From positions 558,001 to 622,000 of the forward strand of contig CAXUDB010000002.1 in assembly GCA_964249755.1 (NCBI GenBank): a stretch of DNA of 64,000 nt, read 5' to 3'. The DNA is from Ilyomonas sp964249755 (GTDB lineage: Bacteria > Bacteroidota > Bacteroidia > Chitinophagales > Chitinophagaceae). The stretch's first letter is position 1, and every line of letters starts with the position of its first letter. Positions 8,689 to 16,877 of the stretch are shown in pieces. The notes under the pieces were generated by a model. It was not told the DNA's origin. It ran no database searches and saw only the letters and a program-made list of their open reading frames with translations. Made by a program: the position numbers and the translations under genes.

Positions 8689-10263
8689 ATGAGTTGGCGA
8701 TTGTACAACCAATGTTTATGGGTACAACGGATGTTGTTAGCTATAACAACAACGATAATGACCTTTACCTCTTATAGTCAAACGGCATCAGCTACTTATC
8801 AGCCACCCTTTTTTAGAGATAGTAACCGGCTTCAAAATATAGAGAAAACTTACCCGCTTGTTGACAGTCTTTTTCAGGCTTATGCTAGTAAAAATCATTA
8901 TCCCGGGATAGCTTTTGGATTGGTAGCAGATGGTAAATTGGTTCATTCTAACGGGTACGGGTTTACCGATGCGGAGAAGAAAATTCCGGCGACTCCTTCT
9001 TCTCTTTTTCGCATCGCTTCGATGAGCAAAAGCTTTACGGCGATGGCTATTTTAAAGCTGCGCGATGAAGGCAAACTTAAGCTTGATGACCCGGCTTATC
9101 TCTACATCCCCGAGATGAAGAATTTACACTATCTTACCACAGATGCTGCACCCATTACAATTAGACATTTGCTTACCCATGCCGCTGGTTTCCCGGAAGA
9201 TAATCCCTGGGGCGACCGCCAGTTGGAAGATACGGATACGCAGCTTATTGACCTCATAAAAAAAGGTGTTTCTTTTTCAATGGTTCCCGGCTCGGCTTAC
9301 GAATACAGCAACCTTGCGTTTGCCCTGTTGGGTCATATTATCACTACAATCTCCGGCAAGCAATACGAACAATACATTTCCGAAAATATCCTTCATCCAC
9401 TCCGCATGAAGAACACAAAATGGGAATTTACACAGGTTGCTCCGCAACAATTAGCGCATGGCTATCGCTGGTTAAATAACGGTTGGGTTGAACAGCCTCT
9501 GCTGCATGATGGCTCATATGGTGCTATGGGTGGATTGATTACGTCTATAGAAGATTTCAGCCGCTACATCGCATTGCATTTGAGTGCTACGCCGCCTGCA
9601 AATGATAAAGAAACCGGATCAATTAAACGAAGCTCACTGCGCGAAATGCAACAACCCTGGAATATTAATACTTTATCGCCGCACTATCAGTTTCCTAATG
9701 GCAGCGAGTGCGCCACGCTCACTGCTTATGGCTATGGGCTGAGATGGATGAAGGATTGCGATAACAAAGTGTATGTTGGTCATAGCGGTGGTTTGCCCGG
9801 CTTTGGCAGCGAGTGGAAGATTTTACCGGAATATGGCATCGGCATTGTTTCGTTTGCCAATCTCACGTATGCTGGTATGAGTATTATCAATTTGCAGGTG
9901 CTTGATACCATTATTAGTATGGCGCATTTGCAGCCACGACAATTGCCACCTTCCGCTATTTTACAACAACGGAGAGATGAATTAATAAAGATATTGCCTG
10001 CCTGGAGCAACGCGCAGCAAAGCGGCCTCTTTGCCGAAAACTTTTTTATGGATTATCCCATTGATAGTTTGCGCAGCGAAGCCAATGCAATTTTTATCGG
10101 CGCAGGCAAAGTTGTAAGAATAGAAGATGTTGTTCCGCTCAATCAATTGCGCGGCAGTTTCACTATTGTGTGTGAAAAGAAAAATATTGTTGTTCAGTTC
10201 ACCCTAACGCCTGAAAATCCTCCGCTCATTCAGGAATATCATATCAAGGAAGTGGAAAAGTAG
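8689..10263 (+). CDS. Serine hydrolase of the class C beta-lactamase / penicillin-binding fold, secreted
   Basis: The N-terminal 30 residues form a signal peptide (MLLAITTTIMTFTSYSQ) with a somewhat long n-region. The beta-lactamase-type triad is present: SMSK with the nucleophile Ser111, YSN near residue 204, and HSGG near residue 365. The sequence around YPGIAFGLVADGKLVHSNGYG is typical of the AmpC/esterase EstB/DD-peptidase superfamily. The C-terminal 130 residues form an extra domain. At 524 residues it is longer than a true AmpC and more probably a D-amino-acid- or peptide-directed hydrolase or esterase; the substrate cannot be told. The ATG at 8689 is followed by an in-frame ATG at 8731 that would remove the only positive charges before the hydrophobic core. 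Confidence 0.88.
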   Translation: MSWRLYNQCLWVQRMLLAITTTIMTFTSYSQTASATYQPPFFRDSNRLQNIEKTYPLVDSLFQAYASKNHYPGIAFGLVADGKLVHSNGYGFTDAEKKIPATPSSLFRIASMSKSFTAMAILKLRDEGKLKLDDPAYLYIPEMKNLHYLTTDAAPITIRHLLTHAAGFPEDNPWGDRQLEDTDTQLIDLIKKGVSFSMVPGSAYEYSNLAFALLGHIITTISGKQYEQYISENILHPLRMKNTKWEFTQVAPQQLAHGYRWLNNGWVEQPLLHDGSYGAMGGLITSIEDFSRYIALHLSATPPANDKETGSIKRSSLREMQQPWNINTLSPHYQFPNGSECATLTAYGYGLRWMKDCDNKVYVGHSGGLPGFGSEWKILPEYGIGIVSFANLTYAGMSIINLQVLDTIISMAHLQPRQLPPSAILQQRRDELIKILPAWSNAQQSGLFAENFFMDYPIDSLRSEANAIFIGAGKVVRIEDVVPLNQLRGSFTIVCEKKNIVVQFTLTPENPPLIQEYHIKEVEK

Positions 10264-10402
10264 AACAAGAGACTTGTAAGTTTTCAGCTTAAATGCTGAC
10301 AGAGTTCCAAACCCTATGAGCATTTCGATAGCCTCTACTCACAATCATTCTGAACAATTATATTTGTTGCCATTTCTCAATTTACCAAAGGCTTTGCTTT
10401 TT

Positions 10403-12193
10403 ATGAATGGACCTACTCGACTTTTTGATGCGATTGACCTGCAGCTTCAAAAATTTCCCGACATCACCATGCTGGCTGCCAAAGAAAATGGCAATTGGAA
10501 AACCTACACGACGACAGAAGTAAAAAACATCGTCAGCCGTTTTTCCGCAGGCTTGCTACAACTGGGGGTTGGTGCAAGTGAATATACACCCGAAGGCGCT
10601 GATAAAATTGCCATCATCAGCAACAACCGCCCGGAATGGATCATTACCGACCTTGCTGTGCAGCAAACCGGCGCTATCCTTGTACCATTATACCCCACCA
10701 CAAATCCTCTGGAAATTACTTTTATATTGAATGATGCTGCCGTGAAATACATCTTCGTGAGTAGCGAAGATTTGTACCATAAAATAGCTGCCATACAAGC
10801 CGATATTCCTTCATTAAAAGCTATCTATTCGTTTGAACCTATCGAAGGGGTAAATCACTGGTCGGCAATTACAGAGCACAGCAATAGCGAAGCTGAACAA
10901 AAAATAGAAGAGATAAAAAAGTCCATACCGGAAGAACATCTTGCTACCATCATCTATACCTCCGGCACTACAGGCACACCTAAAGGTGTGATGCTCACTC
11001 ATAAGAACATTGTGAGTAATGCGCTGTATTCAAAAGAAAGCTTTCCGTTTGAAGACGCACCGGGCACTAAAGTGCTCAGTTTCCTTCCGCTCAACCATAT
11101 CTTCGAAAAGTGTGTCAGCTATATCTATCTCTTCAGCGGCATCAGTATTTACTATGCAGAAAGCCTTGAAACCATTGGCGCCAATCTGAAAGAAATAAAA
11201 CCCAATGGCTTCACTACCGTGCCACGTCTGTTGGAGAAAGTGTTTGAACGCATCATGACAACCGGCTCGCAATTAAAAGGTATTAAACGCGCGCTTTTTT
11301 TCTGGGCCGTGCGCATCGCCACGCAATATGATAATCTCAAAAACGGCGGTACTATTTATAACCTGAGACTGAAGCTGGCGAACAAACTCATCTTTACCAA
11401 ATGGCGTGAGGCGCTGGGCGGAAACATCTCTTTTATTGTTACCGGCGGTGCGGCTTGTAGCGAAAAGCTGCTGCGAATTTTCAACGGTGCAGGCATACCA
11501 GTATATGAAGGATATGGACCTACGGAAAACAGTCCTGTAATTGCCGTGAACCGCAAGACGAATGAAGACACTAAATTTGGAACCGTAGGTCCGATAATAA
11601 AAGGTGTGGAGCTGAAACTGGAAGAAGATGGTGAAATATGTGTAAGTGGAAACAGTGTAATGAAAGGGTATTATAAACGTCCTGACTTAACTGCAGAAAC
11701 CGTGATTGACGGCTGGCTGCACACGGGTGATATCGGTGTAATAGAAGAAGGGAAATTTTTAAAAATCACTGACCGCAAAAAGGAGTTGTTTAAAACCAGT
11801 GGCGGCAAATATGTAGCGCCGCAGCCGATAGAGAACAAACTGAAAGAAAGCATGTATGTAGAACAGGTGATGGTGGTAGGCGCAGGCGAAAAATTTGTAG
11901 GTGCTTTGATTGTTCCTGCTTTTGCGGCATTGCAGCGTTGGGCGAAAGAAAACGGTGTAACCTACACGAGTAATGAACAGATTATTGAAGAGCCGAAGGT
12001 GCAGGAGCTGTATCGTTCTATACGTGACAAGTACAACGTCTTCTTTAACCAGGTAGAGCAGGTAAAACGCTTTGAATTGCTGCCTAAAGAATGGGGGATT
12101 GATACGGGCGAGATGACGCCGAAGATGAGCCTGAAACGCAAAGTGATAATGGAAAAATATAAGAAAAAAGTCGAGGAAATTTATAAAGGCTGA
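10403..12193 (+). CDS. Long-chain acyl-CoA synthetase (AMP-forming)
   Basis: Activates fatty acids to acyl-CoA through an acyl-adenylate. The P-loop YTSGTTGTPKGVMLTHKN, the A5 motif GYGPTENSPV, the A7 segment WLHTGDIGVIEEGKFLKITD and the A8 region RKKELFKTSGGKYVAPQPIE are all present, as expected of the FadD15-like subfamily. I start at the ATG at 10403 (MNGPTRLFDAIDLQL, 597 codons), because homologues begin close to that motif; the ATG at 10316 would add 29 unrelated residues. The 3' end overlaps the convergent nucleotidyltransferase gene by 13 bases. It could serve beta-oxidation together with the acyl-CoA dehydrogenase at 21.8 kb, though they are not linked. Confidence 0.9.
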   Translation: MNGPTRLFDAIDLQLQKFPDITMLAAKENGNWKTYTTTEVKNIVSRFSAGLLQLGVGASEYTPEGADKIAIISNNRPEWIITDLAVQQTGAILVPLYPTTNPLEITFILNDAAVKYIFVSSEDLYHKIAAIQADIPSLKAIYSFEPIEGVNHWSAITEHSNSEAEQKIEEIKKSIPEEHLATIIYTSGTTGTPKGVMLTHKNIVSNALYSKESFPFEDAPGTKVLSFLPLNHIFEKCVSYIYLFSGISIYYAESLETIGANLKEIKPNGFTTVPRLLEKVFERIMTTGSQLKGIKRALFFWAVRIATQYDNLKNGGTIYNLRLKLANKLIFTKWREALGGNISFIVTGGAACSEKLLRIFNGAGIPVYEGYGPTENSPVIAVNRKTNEDTKFGTVGPIIKGVELKLEEDGEICVSGNSVMKGYYKRPDLTAETVIDGWLHTGDIGVIEEGKFLKITDRKKELFKTSGGKYVAPQPIENKLKESMYVEQVMVVGAGEKFVGALIVPAFAALQRWAKENGVTYTSNEQIIEEPKVQELYRSIRDKYNVFFNQVEQVKRFELLPKEWGIDTGEMTPKMSLKRKVIMEKYKKKVEEIYKG

Positions 12194-12684
12194 TTGTTTT
12201 TGTCTTCCTGTTCTTTTAAAAGTTGCTTGATCTTTTCTAAGTAAATGACATCGAGCTGATCTTTGGGACGGTTAACCGCTTTTTTATTTTCGATAAGATG
12301 GTTAATGTGGAGGAAGGGAACTTGGATATTTTCGATAGTAGCAATTGCAGCCATCTTTAAACAATCATTAAAAGAAAAATTTTCTATTCCTTTCATTTCA
12401 ATCATCAGGTCTAAACGAACACCATTATTTAAATTAAAGTGTGTCCAACCAGGAACTATTTGCATATAATCCAACATGAAGTAATCAATATTTGAATATT
12501 TCTTCAGCGCTTTCCGTAGGTGATTCCTGTTTTCAGCAGTATCATCAATCCATAAATCAATATCATTGGTTACTCTATTGTACCCATGCAGATTAGCAGC
12601 AAAGCCGCCAACCATAATATACCTGACTTTATACTCACTTAATGCTGACCATAGTTTGATAAATTCACTATCGTAAATGTCCAT
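12181..12684 (-). CDS. Small nucleotidyltransferase-fold protein
   Basis: The minimal nucleotidyltransferase core is visible: MVGGFAANLHGY with the GG pair at residues 26-27 and DID at 41-43, followed by a third acidic position in RLDLMIE near residue 92. Such proteins are seen as MNT/AbiEii-like toxins or antitoxins and as stand-alone adenylyltransferases. The C-terminal part (HLIENKKAVNRPKDQLDVIY) is typical of this family in Bacteroidota. It is preceded 16 bases upstream by a 62-residue ORF on the same strand. The stop region overlaps the end of the acyl-CoA synthetase gene. The base composition is AT-richer than its neighbours, suggesting recent acquisition. Function unknown. Confidence 0.75.
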   Translation of the reverse strand: MDIYDSEFIKLWSALSEYKVRYIMVGGFAANLHGYNRVTNDIDLWIDDTAENRNHLRKALKKYSNIDYFMLDYMQIVPGWTHFNLNNGVRLDLMIEMKGIENFSFNDCLKMAAIATIENIQVPFLHINHLIENKKAVNRPKDQLDVIYLEKIKQLLKEQEDKNNQPL

Positions 12685-12700
12685 AGTAAACTGTATTGGT

Positions 12701-12889
12701 TCATCTGTTTTCAGTTATGGATAAGGGCTTGTGAGTAATAATAGCTTTTTTTAGTGTATTGCTGATTTTCATTAAAGTCATAAGAGTTCTAAAGCGCTCT
12801 TCGTGTGTTTTATTCAAAGCAGCCCTCAGCAAATCCATCTCGGCTTTTTCATAATCGGGTTCTCTGTTTTCTGGTGATTCCTGAATCAT
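12701..12889 (-). CDS. 62-residue hypothetical partner of the nucleotidyltransferase gene
   Basis: Charged, helical small protein: an acidic start (MIQESPENREPDYEKAEMD), then a helix LLRAALNKTHEERFRTLMTL and a basic tail. No known motif; it lacks the HEPN RxxxxH pattern. It sits 16 bases upstream of the nucleotidyltransferase gene on the same strand, so the two are probably co-transcribed. By position it could be an antitoxin or adaptor, which is only inference. Confidence 0.5.
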   Translation of the reverse strand: MIQESPENREPDYEKAEMDLLRAALNKTHEERFRTLMTLMKISNTLKKAIITHKPLSITENR

Positions 12890-12931
12890 AACTGCAATTT
12901 ATTTCATTTAGAAGAAACGGTTTGCAAAACT

Positions 12932-13705
12932 TTGTTTTATCATTTCTCTAATGGAATCACATCCTTTTTCAGCTATCTTCACGATGTGATTTTACAGACA
13001 TTAACACTGGAAACAAAGCTTCAGCAGAACACAACTACTTTTCATCCCGTAGTGCCGTTTAATCCTTCGGAGAATAAACTGCTGCTGCTGGATTTTACTG
13101 CCCGCAACAGCGAACTTTCTGATGTGATGCTGTATGATGTTAGCTTGTTCAGCCAATACATCAACCACAAATTAAAACAGGCTGGTGCAACGTATGGCAT
13201 CGGTGGTTATACCGAACATCGAACCATTTATTCCCGTAGTTCTGTGTTTAACTCGACTCTGGAAGATGCAGAGCCTCGCCGGCTGCATCTGGGCATTGAC
13301 ATTTGGGGAAAGCCCGGCACGCCTGTGTTTGCGCCGCTCGGTGGCGTGGTTCATAGTTATGCTTTTAATGATCAGGTTGGCGATTATGGCGCAACAATCA
13401 TTCTGCTGCACCAACTAAATGGCACCTCTTTTCATACGCTATACGGTCACCTGAGTCTTGCTGATCTTACCAACCTTGAAGCCGGCAAATACGTAAGCCT
13501 AGGAGAAACCATCGGGCGTTTTGGGGAGCCGTTTGAGAACGGCAACTGGCCGCCACATCTTCATTTTCAAATCATTAAAAATCTGGAAGGCAAAGAAGGT
13601 GATTATCCCGGCGTTTGTGCTTACGGACAAAGGGAAAAATATATGCAGAATTGTCCCGATCCGGATTGGATAGTTAACATGATGCAGTATGCAAAAAAGG
13701 AATGA
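12932..13705 (+). CDS. M23-family zinc metallopeptidase (peptidoglycan endopeptidase type)
   Basis: Residues about 110-220 hold the M23/LytM core: the first zinc ligands in LHLGIDIWGKPGTPVFAP (H-x3-D), then LYGHLSLADL, and the third ligand in PPHLHFQI. These enzymes cut peptide cross-links in cell wall. There is no obvious signal peptide, so it may be cytoplasmic or the start may be wrong. The longest frame starts at TTG 12932; an in-frame GTG at 12986 (then ILQTLTLETKL) is a good alternative, and an out-of-frame ATG at 12951 reads MESHPFSAIFTM before a stop. The C-terminal CAYGQREKYMQNCPDPDWI segment belongs to the Bacteroidota subgroup, often annotated near aminotransferases or kinases. Confidence 0.82.
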   Translation: MFYHFSNGITSFFSYLHDVILQTLTLETKLQQNTTTFHPVVPFNPSENKLLLLDFTARNSELSDVMLYDVSLFSQYINHKLKQAGATYGIGGYTEHRTIYSRSSVFNSTLEDAEPRRLHLGIDIWGKPGTPVFAPLGGVVHSYAFNDQVGDYGATIILLHQLNGTSFHTLYGHLSLADLTNLEAGKYVSLGETIGRFGEPFENGNWPPHLHFQIIKNLEGKEGDYPGVCAYGQREKYMQNCPDPDWIVNMMQYAKKE

Positions 13706-13740
13706 CTGCTGATGTTATAACACACAATTTATCGTCTTCC

Positions 13741-14037
13741 TCATAAGTCGCGCAGTAGCTCTTCTGTTAGTTCTTTCCATTCTTCCTTTAGGCTTATTTC
13801 TTTCATTTTTCTGCCGGCTTTGCTATACCAGTAATTCGCGTTCCAGTTGTCGCCTTCTACACGGTGCAGGTAAGCATGAACCGCTGCAGCCTGGCTGCCC
13901 GGCAAGCTGTCAACCAGTTGGTGCGCTTTGTTCCAATCTCCTTTGGCATCGTACCACAAAGCCTGTAGGTAAACGGATATATTTTGAGGCGGCGCATTAT
14001 TTGATAAACTGGCTTCAAAAGCGGATGGTGTCATCAT
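13741..14037 (-). CDS. Conserved hypothetical small helical protein
   Basis: A 98-residue protein beginning MMTPSAFEASLSNNAPPQNI; the longer frame to 14103 adds an unlikely hydrophobic leader. The core VYLQALWYDAKGDWNKAHQL followed by VHAYLHRVEGDNWNANYWYS reads like one tetratricopeptide- or Sel1-like helix pair. It is probably a small scaffolding protein, but I know of no function. It is convergent with the M23 peptidase gene, with only 35 bases between the stops. Confidence 0.6.
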   Translation of the reverse strand: MMTPSAFEASLSNNAPPQNISVYLQALWYDAKGDWNKAHQLVDSLPGSQAAAVHAYLHRVEGDNWNANYWYSKAGRKMKEISLKEEWKELTEELLRDL

Positions 14038-14180
14038 GATTATTTTTTTAAAATAATTGAAATTCTGTAAGACAAGGATAGAGCTTTTGCAAAATATATG
14101 CAAAGCGAATGGTAAATGAATAACTGCGCTTTTTGTTGATAACGCTTGCAGCCATTTCCCTAAATGCTGTGTCTAACTTT

Positions 14181-14188
14181 TATCTTCG
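14181..14188 (+). promoter_or_regulatory. Possible -7 box of the CorC-like gene
   Basis: TATCTTCG, one step from the Bacteroidota consensus TAnnTTTG, 26 bases before the chosen ATG. The same octamer occurs before fumC, and the close relative TACCTTCG before ftsE and thrS. No clear -33 TTTG. Confidence 0.3.
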
Positions 14189-14214
14189 TACTTTCCGTTT
14201 CATCGCATACCTAT

Positions 14215-15483
14215 ATGACACAAATCAGCCTTTCTATATTCCTCGCCATTTTTTTATTGTTCATCATCTTTTTTGCCGGTATTGAAATCGCCTTTATCAA
14301 TGCTAACCGGCTGGGTATTGAACTAAAGAAAAAACAGGGAAGAAGAGGCGGTATTATCCTGTCGGATTTTTTTGAGAAGCCCAATGAGTTTCTTGGCGTT
14401 TGCTTAGTAGGTATGGTTTTATCGCTGGTGTTGTTTGTACTGATTTTAATGCAACTTCTTGCCAACAGCCTATGGACCATTCCTTTCTTTCGCAGCATTC
14501 AGAACGAATATCTTTTTCTCATCGCCGATGCATTGGCGGGCATCGTTGTCCTCTTATTTTTTATTGAGTTCATCACCAAAGCTGTGTTCCGCGCGAAAAG
14601 CAATTCGTTATTGTCTTTCTTTGCGCCGCTGGCGAAGCTGTTTTACAGCATCCTTCACCCGCTGGTAAGTTTGTTTGTATCGTTTGCCAATGGCATCCTG
14701 CGTTTTCTCTTTAATGTAAAACTGAAGGAAAACAGCGAGCCGTTTACCAAAACTGATATCGAGAATTACTATCAGCAAAACAATGAGCAGGACGAAGAGC
14801 ATCCGGAAATGAATAAAGAACTGTTCGAGAATGCGCTTTCATTGCCCAATATAAAAATAAGGCGCTGCCTGGTGCCGCGTACCGAAATAGAAGCAGTGAA
14901 TATTGATACCACGATGGATGCAGTAAAAGAAAAATTCCTGGAAACGAAGTTAAGCAAGATGGTGGTGTTTGAAGAAAACGTTGACAATATCATCGGCTAT
15001 ATTCACCAGTTAGATTTATTTAAAAAGCCGGCTGATATTCGCTCCATCCTGCTCAATATTCCCGCCGTTCCCGAGAGCATGAGCGCAACCGATCTCATCA
15101 CCAAGTTTTCGCGCGAGCGCAAAAGCATTGCCTGGGTGGTGGATGAATTTGGCGGCACAGCCGGCATTGTAACGATGGAAGATGTGCTGGAGGAAATTTT
15201 TGGCGACATCAATGATGAGTACGATACAGAAGAGTTTGTAGAGAAACGGCTGAGCGAAAATGAATACATTTTTTCGGGGCGGCTGGAGCTGGACTACCTT
15301 TGTGAAAAATATGGTCTTGCTTTTCCGGAGAACGAATCGGAAACTCTTTCGGGCTATATTATTGACGAACACAAAAGCATTCCCAAGTTCAAGGAGCGCA
15401 TCATTATCGGCGACCACGAATTCGATGTGCTGAATGTAAGCAACACGCGCATCGAAATGATAAAAATGAAAGTGCTGCGATAA
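14215..15483 (+). CDS. Hemolysin C / CorC-type membrane protein with DUF21 and CBS domains
   Basis: Family members are linked to magnesium or cobalt export and membrane stress; in Bacteroidota a gliding-related copy is known as GldE. Order of domains: three or four transmembrane segments of the DUF21/CNNM type (residues 1-150), a CBS pair (VPRTEIEAVNIDTTMDAVKE, then VPESMSATDLITKFSRERKS) and a CorC/HlyC C-terminal domain (from about GDINDEYDTEEFVEKRL). VDEFGGTAGIVTMEDVLEEI is the family signature. I use the ATG at 14215 (MTQISLSIFLAIFLLF), 422 residues; the ATG at 14164 would add 17 residues. GldE identity is possible but cannot be decided without neighbours such as gldD. Confidence 0.88.
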   Translation: MTQISLSIFLAIFLLFIIFFAGIEIAFINANRLGIELKKKQGRRGGIILSDFFEKPNEFLGVCLVGMVLSLVLFVLILMQLLANSLWTIPFFRSIQNEYLFLIADALAGIVVLLFFIEFITKAVFRAKSNSLLSFFAPLAKLFYSILHPLVSLFVSFANGILRFLFNVKLKENSEPFTKTDIENYYQQNNEQDEEHPEMNKELFENALSLPNIKIRRCLVPRTEIEAVNIDTTMDAVKEKFLETKLSKMVVFEENVDNIIGYIHQLDLFKKPADIRSILLNIPAVPESMSATDLITKFSRERKSIAWVVDEFGGTAGIVTMEDVLEEIFGDINDEYDTEEFVEKRLSENEYIFSGRLELDYLCEKYGLAFPENESETLSGYIIDEHKSIPKFKERIIIGDHEFDVLNVSNTRIEMIKMKVLR

Positions 15484-15499
15484 TATACAACCTCACGCC

Positions 15500-15507
15500 T
15501 ACCTTTG
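15500..15507 (+). promoter_or_regulatory. -7 box of the tatC promoter
   Basis: TACCTTTG, a full match to TAnnTTTG, 26 bases before the tatC ATG in the 50-base gap after the CorC-like gene. It implies tatC has its own promoter despite the same-strand neighbour. Confidence 0.45.
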
Positions 15508-15533
15508 CCCGCAACAATTTCGTACTTGGTATA

Positions 15534-16400
15534 ATGGCTACATCAATTTTTAATCGCGGCGGCACACCCGAAACGGCAGAAATGTCTTTCGTGGATCATC
15601 TCGAAGCCCTGCGCTGGCATATCATTCGGTCCGTTCTCGCGATATTGGTTTTTGCAGGAGTCATTTTTTATTACCACGAGTGGGTGTTTGATAATGTAAT
15701 CGCCGGTCCCATCAATCCCAACTTTTTAAGCTACTCAGTGCTTTGCAGGTTCAGCCACTTTCTTCATACAGATGCATTGTGCCTCAAAAGCGTAAACATA
15801 CAATTGCAGACCACTACTTATGGCGGTCAGTTTCTTGGCAGCATCAGTATGGCTTTAATAGGAGGCGTGATTGCCGCCTTCCCTTATATTTTTTGGGAGT
15901 TCTGGCGTTTTGTAAAGCCGGCACTGAAGCCAAAAGAACTACGCAACACGCAGTTTATCATCATTTGGGTATCTTTCTTTTTCTTCTTAGGAGCTGCTTT
16001 TGGTTATTTTATCCTTGGACCTTTTACTTTCAATTTCTTGGGCTCGTTTAATATCAGTGCACAGTCATTACTTATCACCAAACCCACGCTGGACGATTAT
16101 CTCGACAATATCACTAACATCATTCTCGGCTGTGGTATTGCTTTCGAGCTTCCGGTGCTTGCCTCTGTGCTCACACGTATTGGTTTAATTACGCCACAGT
16201 TCCTTCGCAAGTCGCGCAAGTATGCCGTTGTGGTAATATTGGTGGTTGCTGCCGTTATCACACCCAGCCCCGATTGGATCAGCCAGATGATTGTATTCAC
16301 GCCTTTGTTTTTGTTGTATCAATTGAGCATTCTCGTTTCCAAACGCACTTACAAATCCATTCATGAAGAAGATGAGAAAGAAGCGAAGGAGTGGGAGTAG
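15534..16400 (+). CDS. tatC: Sec-independent protein translocase subunit TatC
   Basis: Receptor subunit of the twin-arginine translocase, binding Tat signal peptides. The N-terminus carries the family motif MSFVDHLEALRWHI with the conserved acidic residue of the signal-binding surface. Six transmembrane segments follow, and FVKPALKPKELRNT and VVAAVITPSPDWISQ are the usual loops. At 288 residues it is slightly longer than E. coli TatC because of an extended first periplasmic loop (NPNFLSYSVLCRFSHFLHTD), common in Bacteroidota. TatA/TatB are not adjacent. A likely substrate in the window is the TIM-barrel protein at 43464-44387, whose signal contains RREFIK. Confidence 0.95.
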   Translation: MATSIFNRGGTPETAEMSFVDHLEALRWHIIRSVLAILVFAGVIFYYHEWVFDNVIAGPINPNFLSYSVLCRFSHFLHTDALCLKSVNIQLQTTTYGGQFLGSISMALIGGVIAAFPYIFWEFWRFVKPALKPKELRNTQFIIIWVSFFFFLGAAFGYFILGPFTFNFLGSFNISAQSLLITKPTLDDYLDNITNIILGCGIAFELPVLASVLTRIGLITPQFLRKSRKYAVVVILVVAAVITPSPDWISQMIVFTPLFLLYQLSILVSKRTYKSIHEEDEKEAKEWE

Positions 16401-16418
16401 CCAAAGTGGAATAAAAGT

Positions 16419-16604
16419 ATGGACACACAGCAGAGGCAACTAACAAAAGCCACAACAAATAAAAGCACAACACAACAGCCATAATGGACCAGAAGTCCGT
16501 CTCTCCGATTGAGCATCGTTGCAGCCTGTGGCGCTTTCAGCGTCATCGCACTCTTCAACGCTTTGAAAATAATTGAGCTGCAGAGAGATTGCGATTGTAT
16601 TTAG
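16419..16604 (+). pseudogene. Small single-span membrane protein ORF interrupted by one in-frame TAA
   Basis: From the ATG at 16419 a 61-codon frame reads MDTQQRQLTKATTNKSTTQQ then Pro, a TAA at 16482-16484, then WTRSPSLRLSIVAACGAFSV and IALFNALKIIELQRDCDCI before TAG. A polar N-terminus followed by one hydrophobic helix is a plausible small membrane protein. The stop would be a single C-to-T change from CAA. The hydrophobic core VAACGAFSVIAL resembles CCACGIFSAIAY encoded on the minus strand at 24990-25148. Alternatively the downstream TTG in CGATTGAGC could initiate a 30-residue peptide. It lies 18 bases after tatC. Function unknown. Confidence 0.35.
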
Positions 16605-16633
16605 CGAATTATCTTAAAAGATGATAACGGCGT

Positions 16634-16844
16634 GTCATTCCGCAAGTATCCCCGGCATCGTTTATCGAAAATCAATCTTGCGGGGATTTTGTGCGGAATC
16701 TGCGCTGAATATTTTAATTCGGTTAAAAGAGCAGAAAGCATTTTTATCCCTTGTAAGGATAATAATACAATCATCAGATTCCGCACAAAGCCCTCGCAAG
16801 ATGCTGGTGTTGCTAAGTCGTGTTGAGGGCAATTGTGGAATGAC
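16634..16844 (+). repeat. Palindromic repeat element, copy 1 (about 211 bp)
   Basis: Begins GTCATTCCGCAAGTATCCCC and ends with the inverted form AATTGTGGAATGAC. Each end is itself a hairpin: ATTCCGCA..ATCCCC pairs with GGGGAT..TGCGGAAT on the left, and ATTCCGCACAAAGCCCTCG pairs with TGAGGGC..TGTGGAAT on the right. The two ends are inverted relative to each other, so the whole can fold into a four-armed structure. A second copy lies at 24620-24851. The layout resembles REP/BIME elements mobilised by RAYT transposases; no such gene is in the window. ORFs inside it on the minus strand are by-products. Confidence 0.8.
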
Positions 16845-16877
16845 GGTAAACACCTGGTTTTCAAATTATCTTACTGA

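Noticed and set aside
16601..16864. Minus-strand ORF through the palindromic repeat
   Set aside because: Its similarity to the ORF at 24715-24918 (GFVRN..MIVL) comes from the shared repeat DNA, not from a gene.
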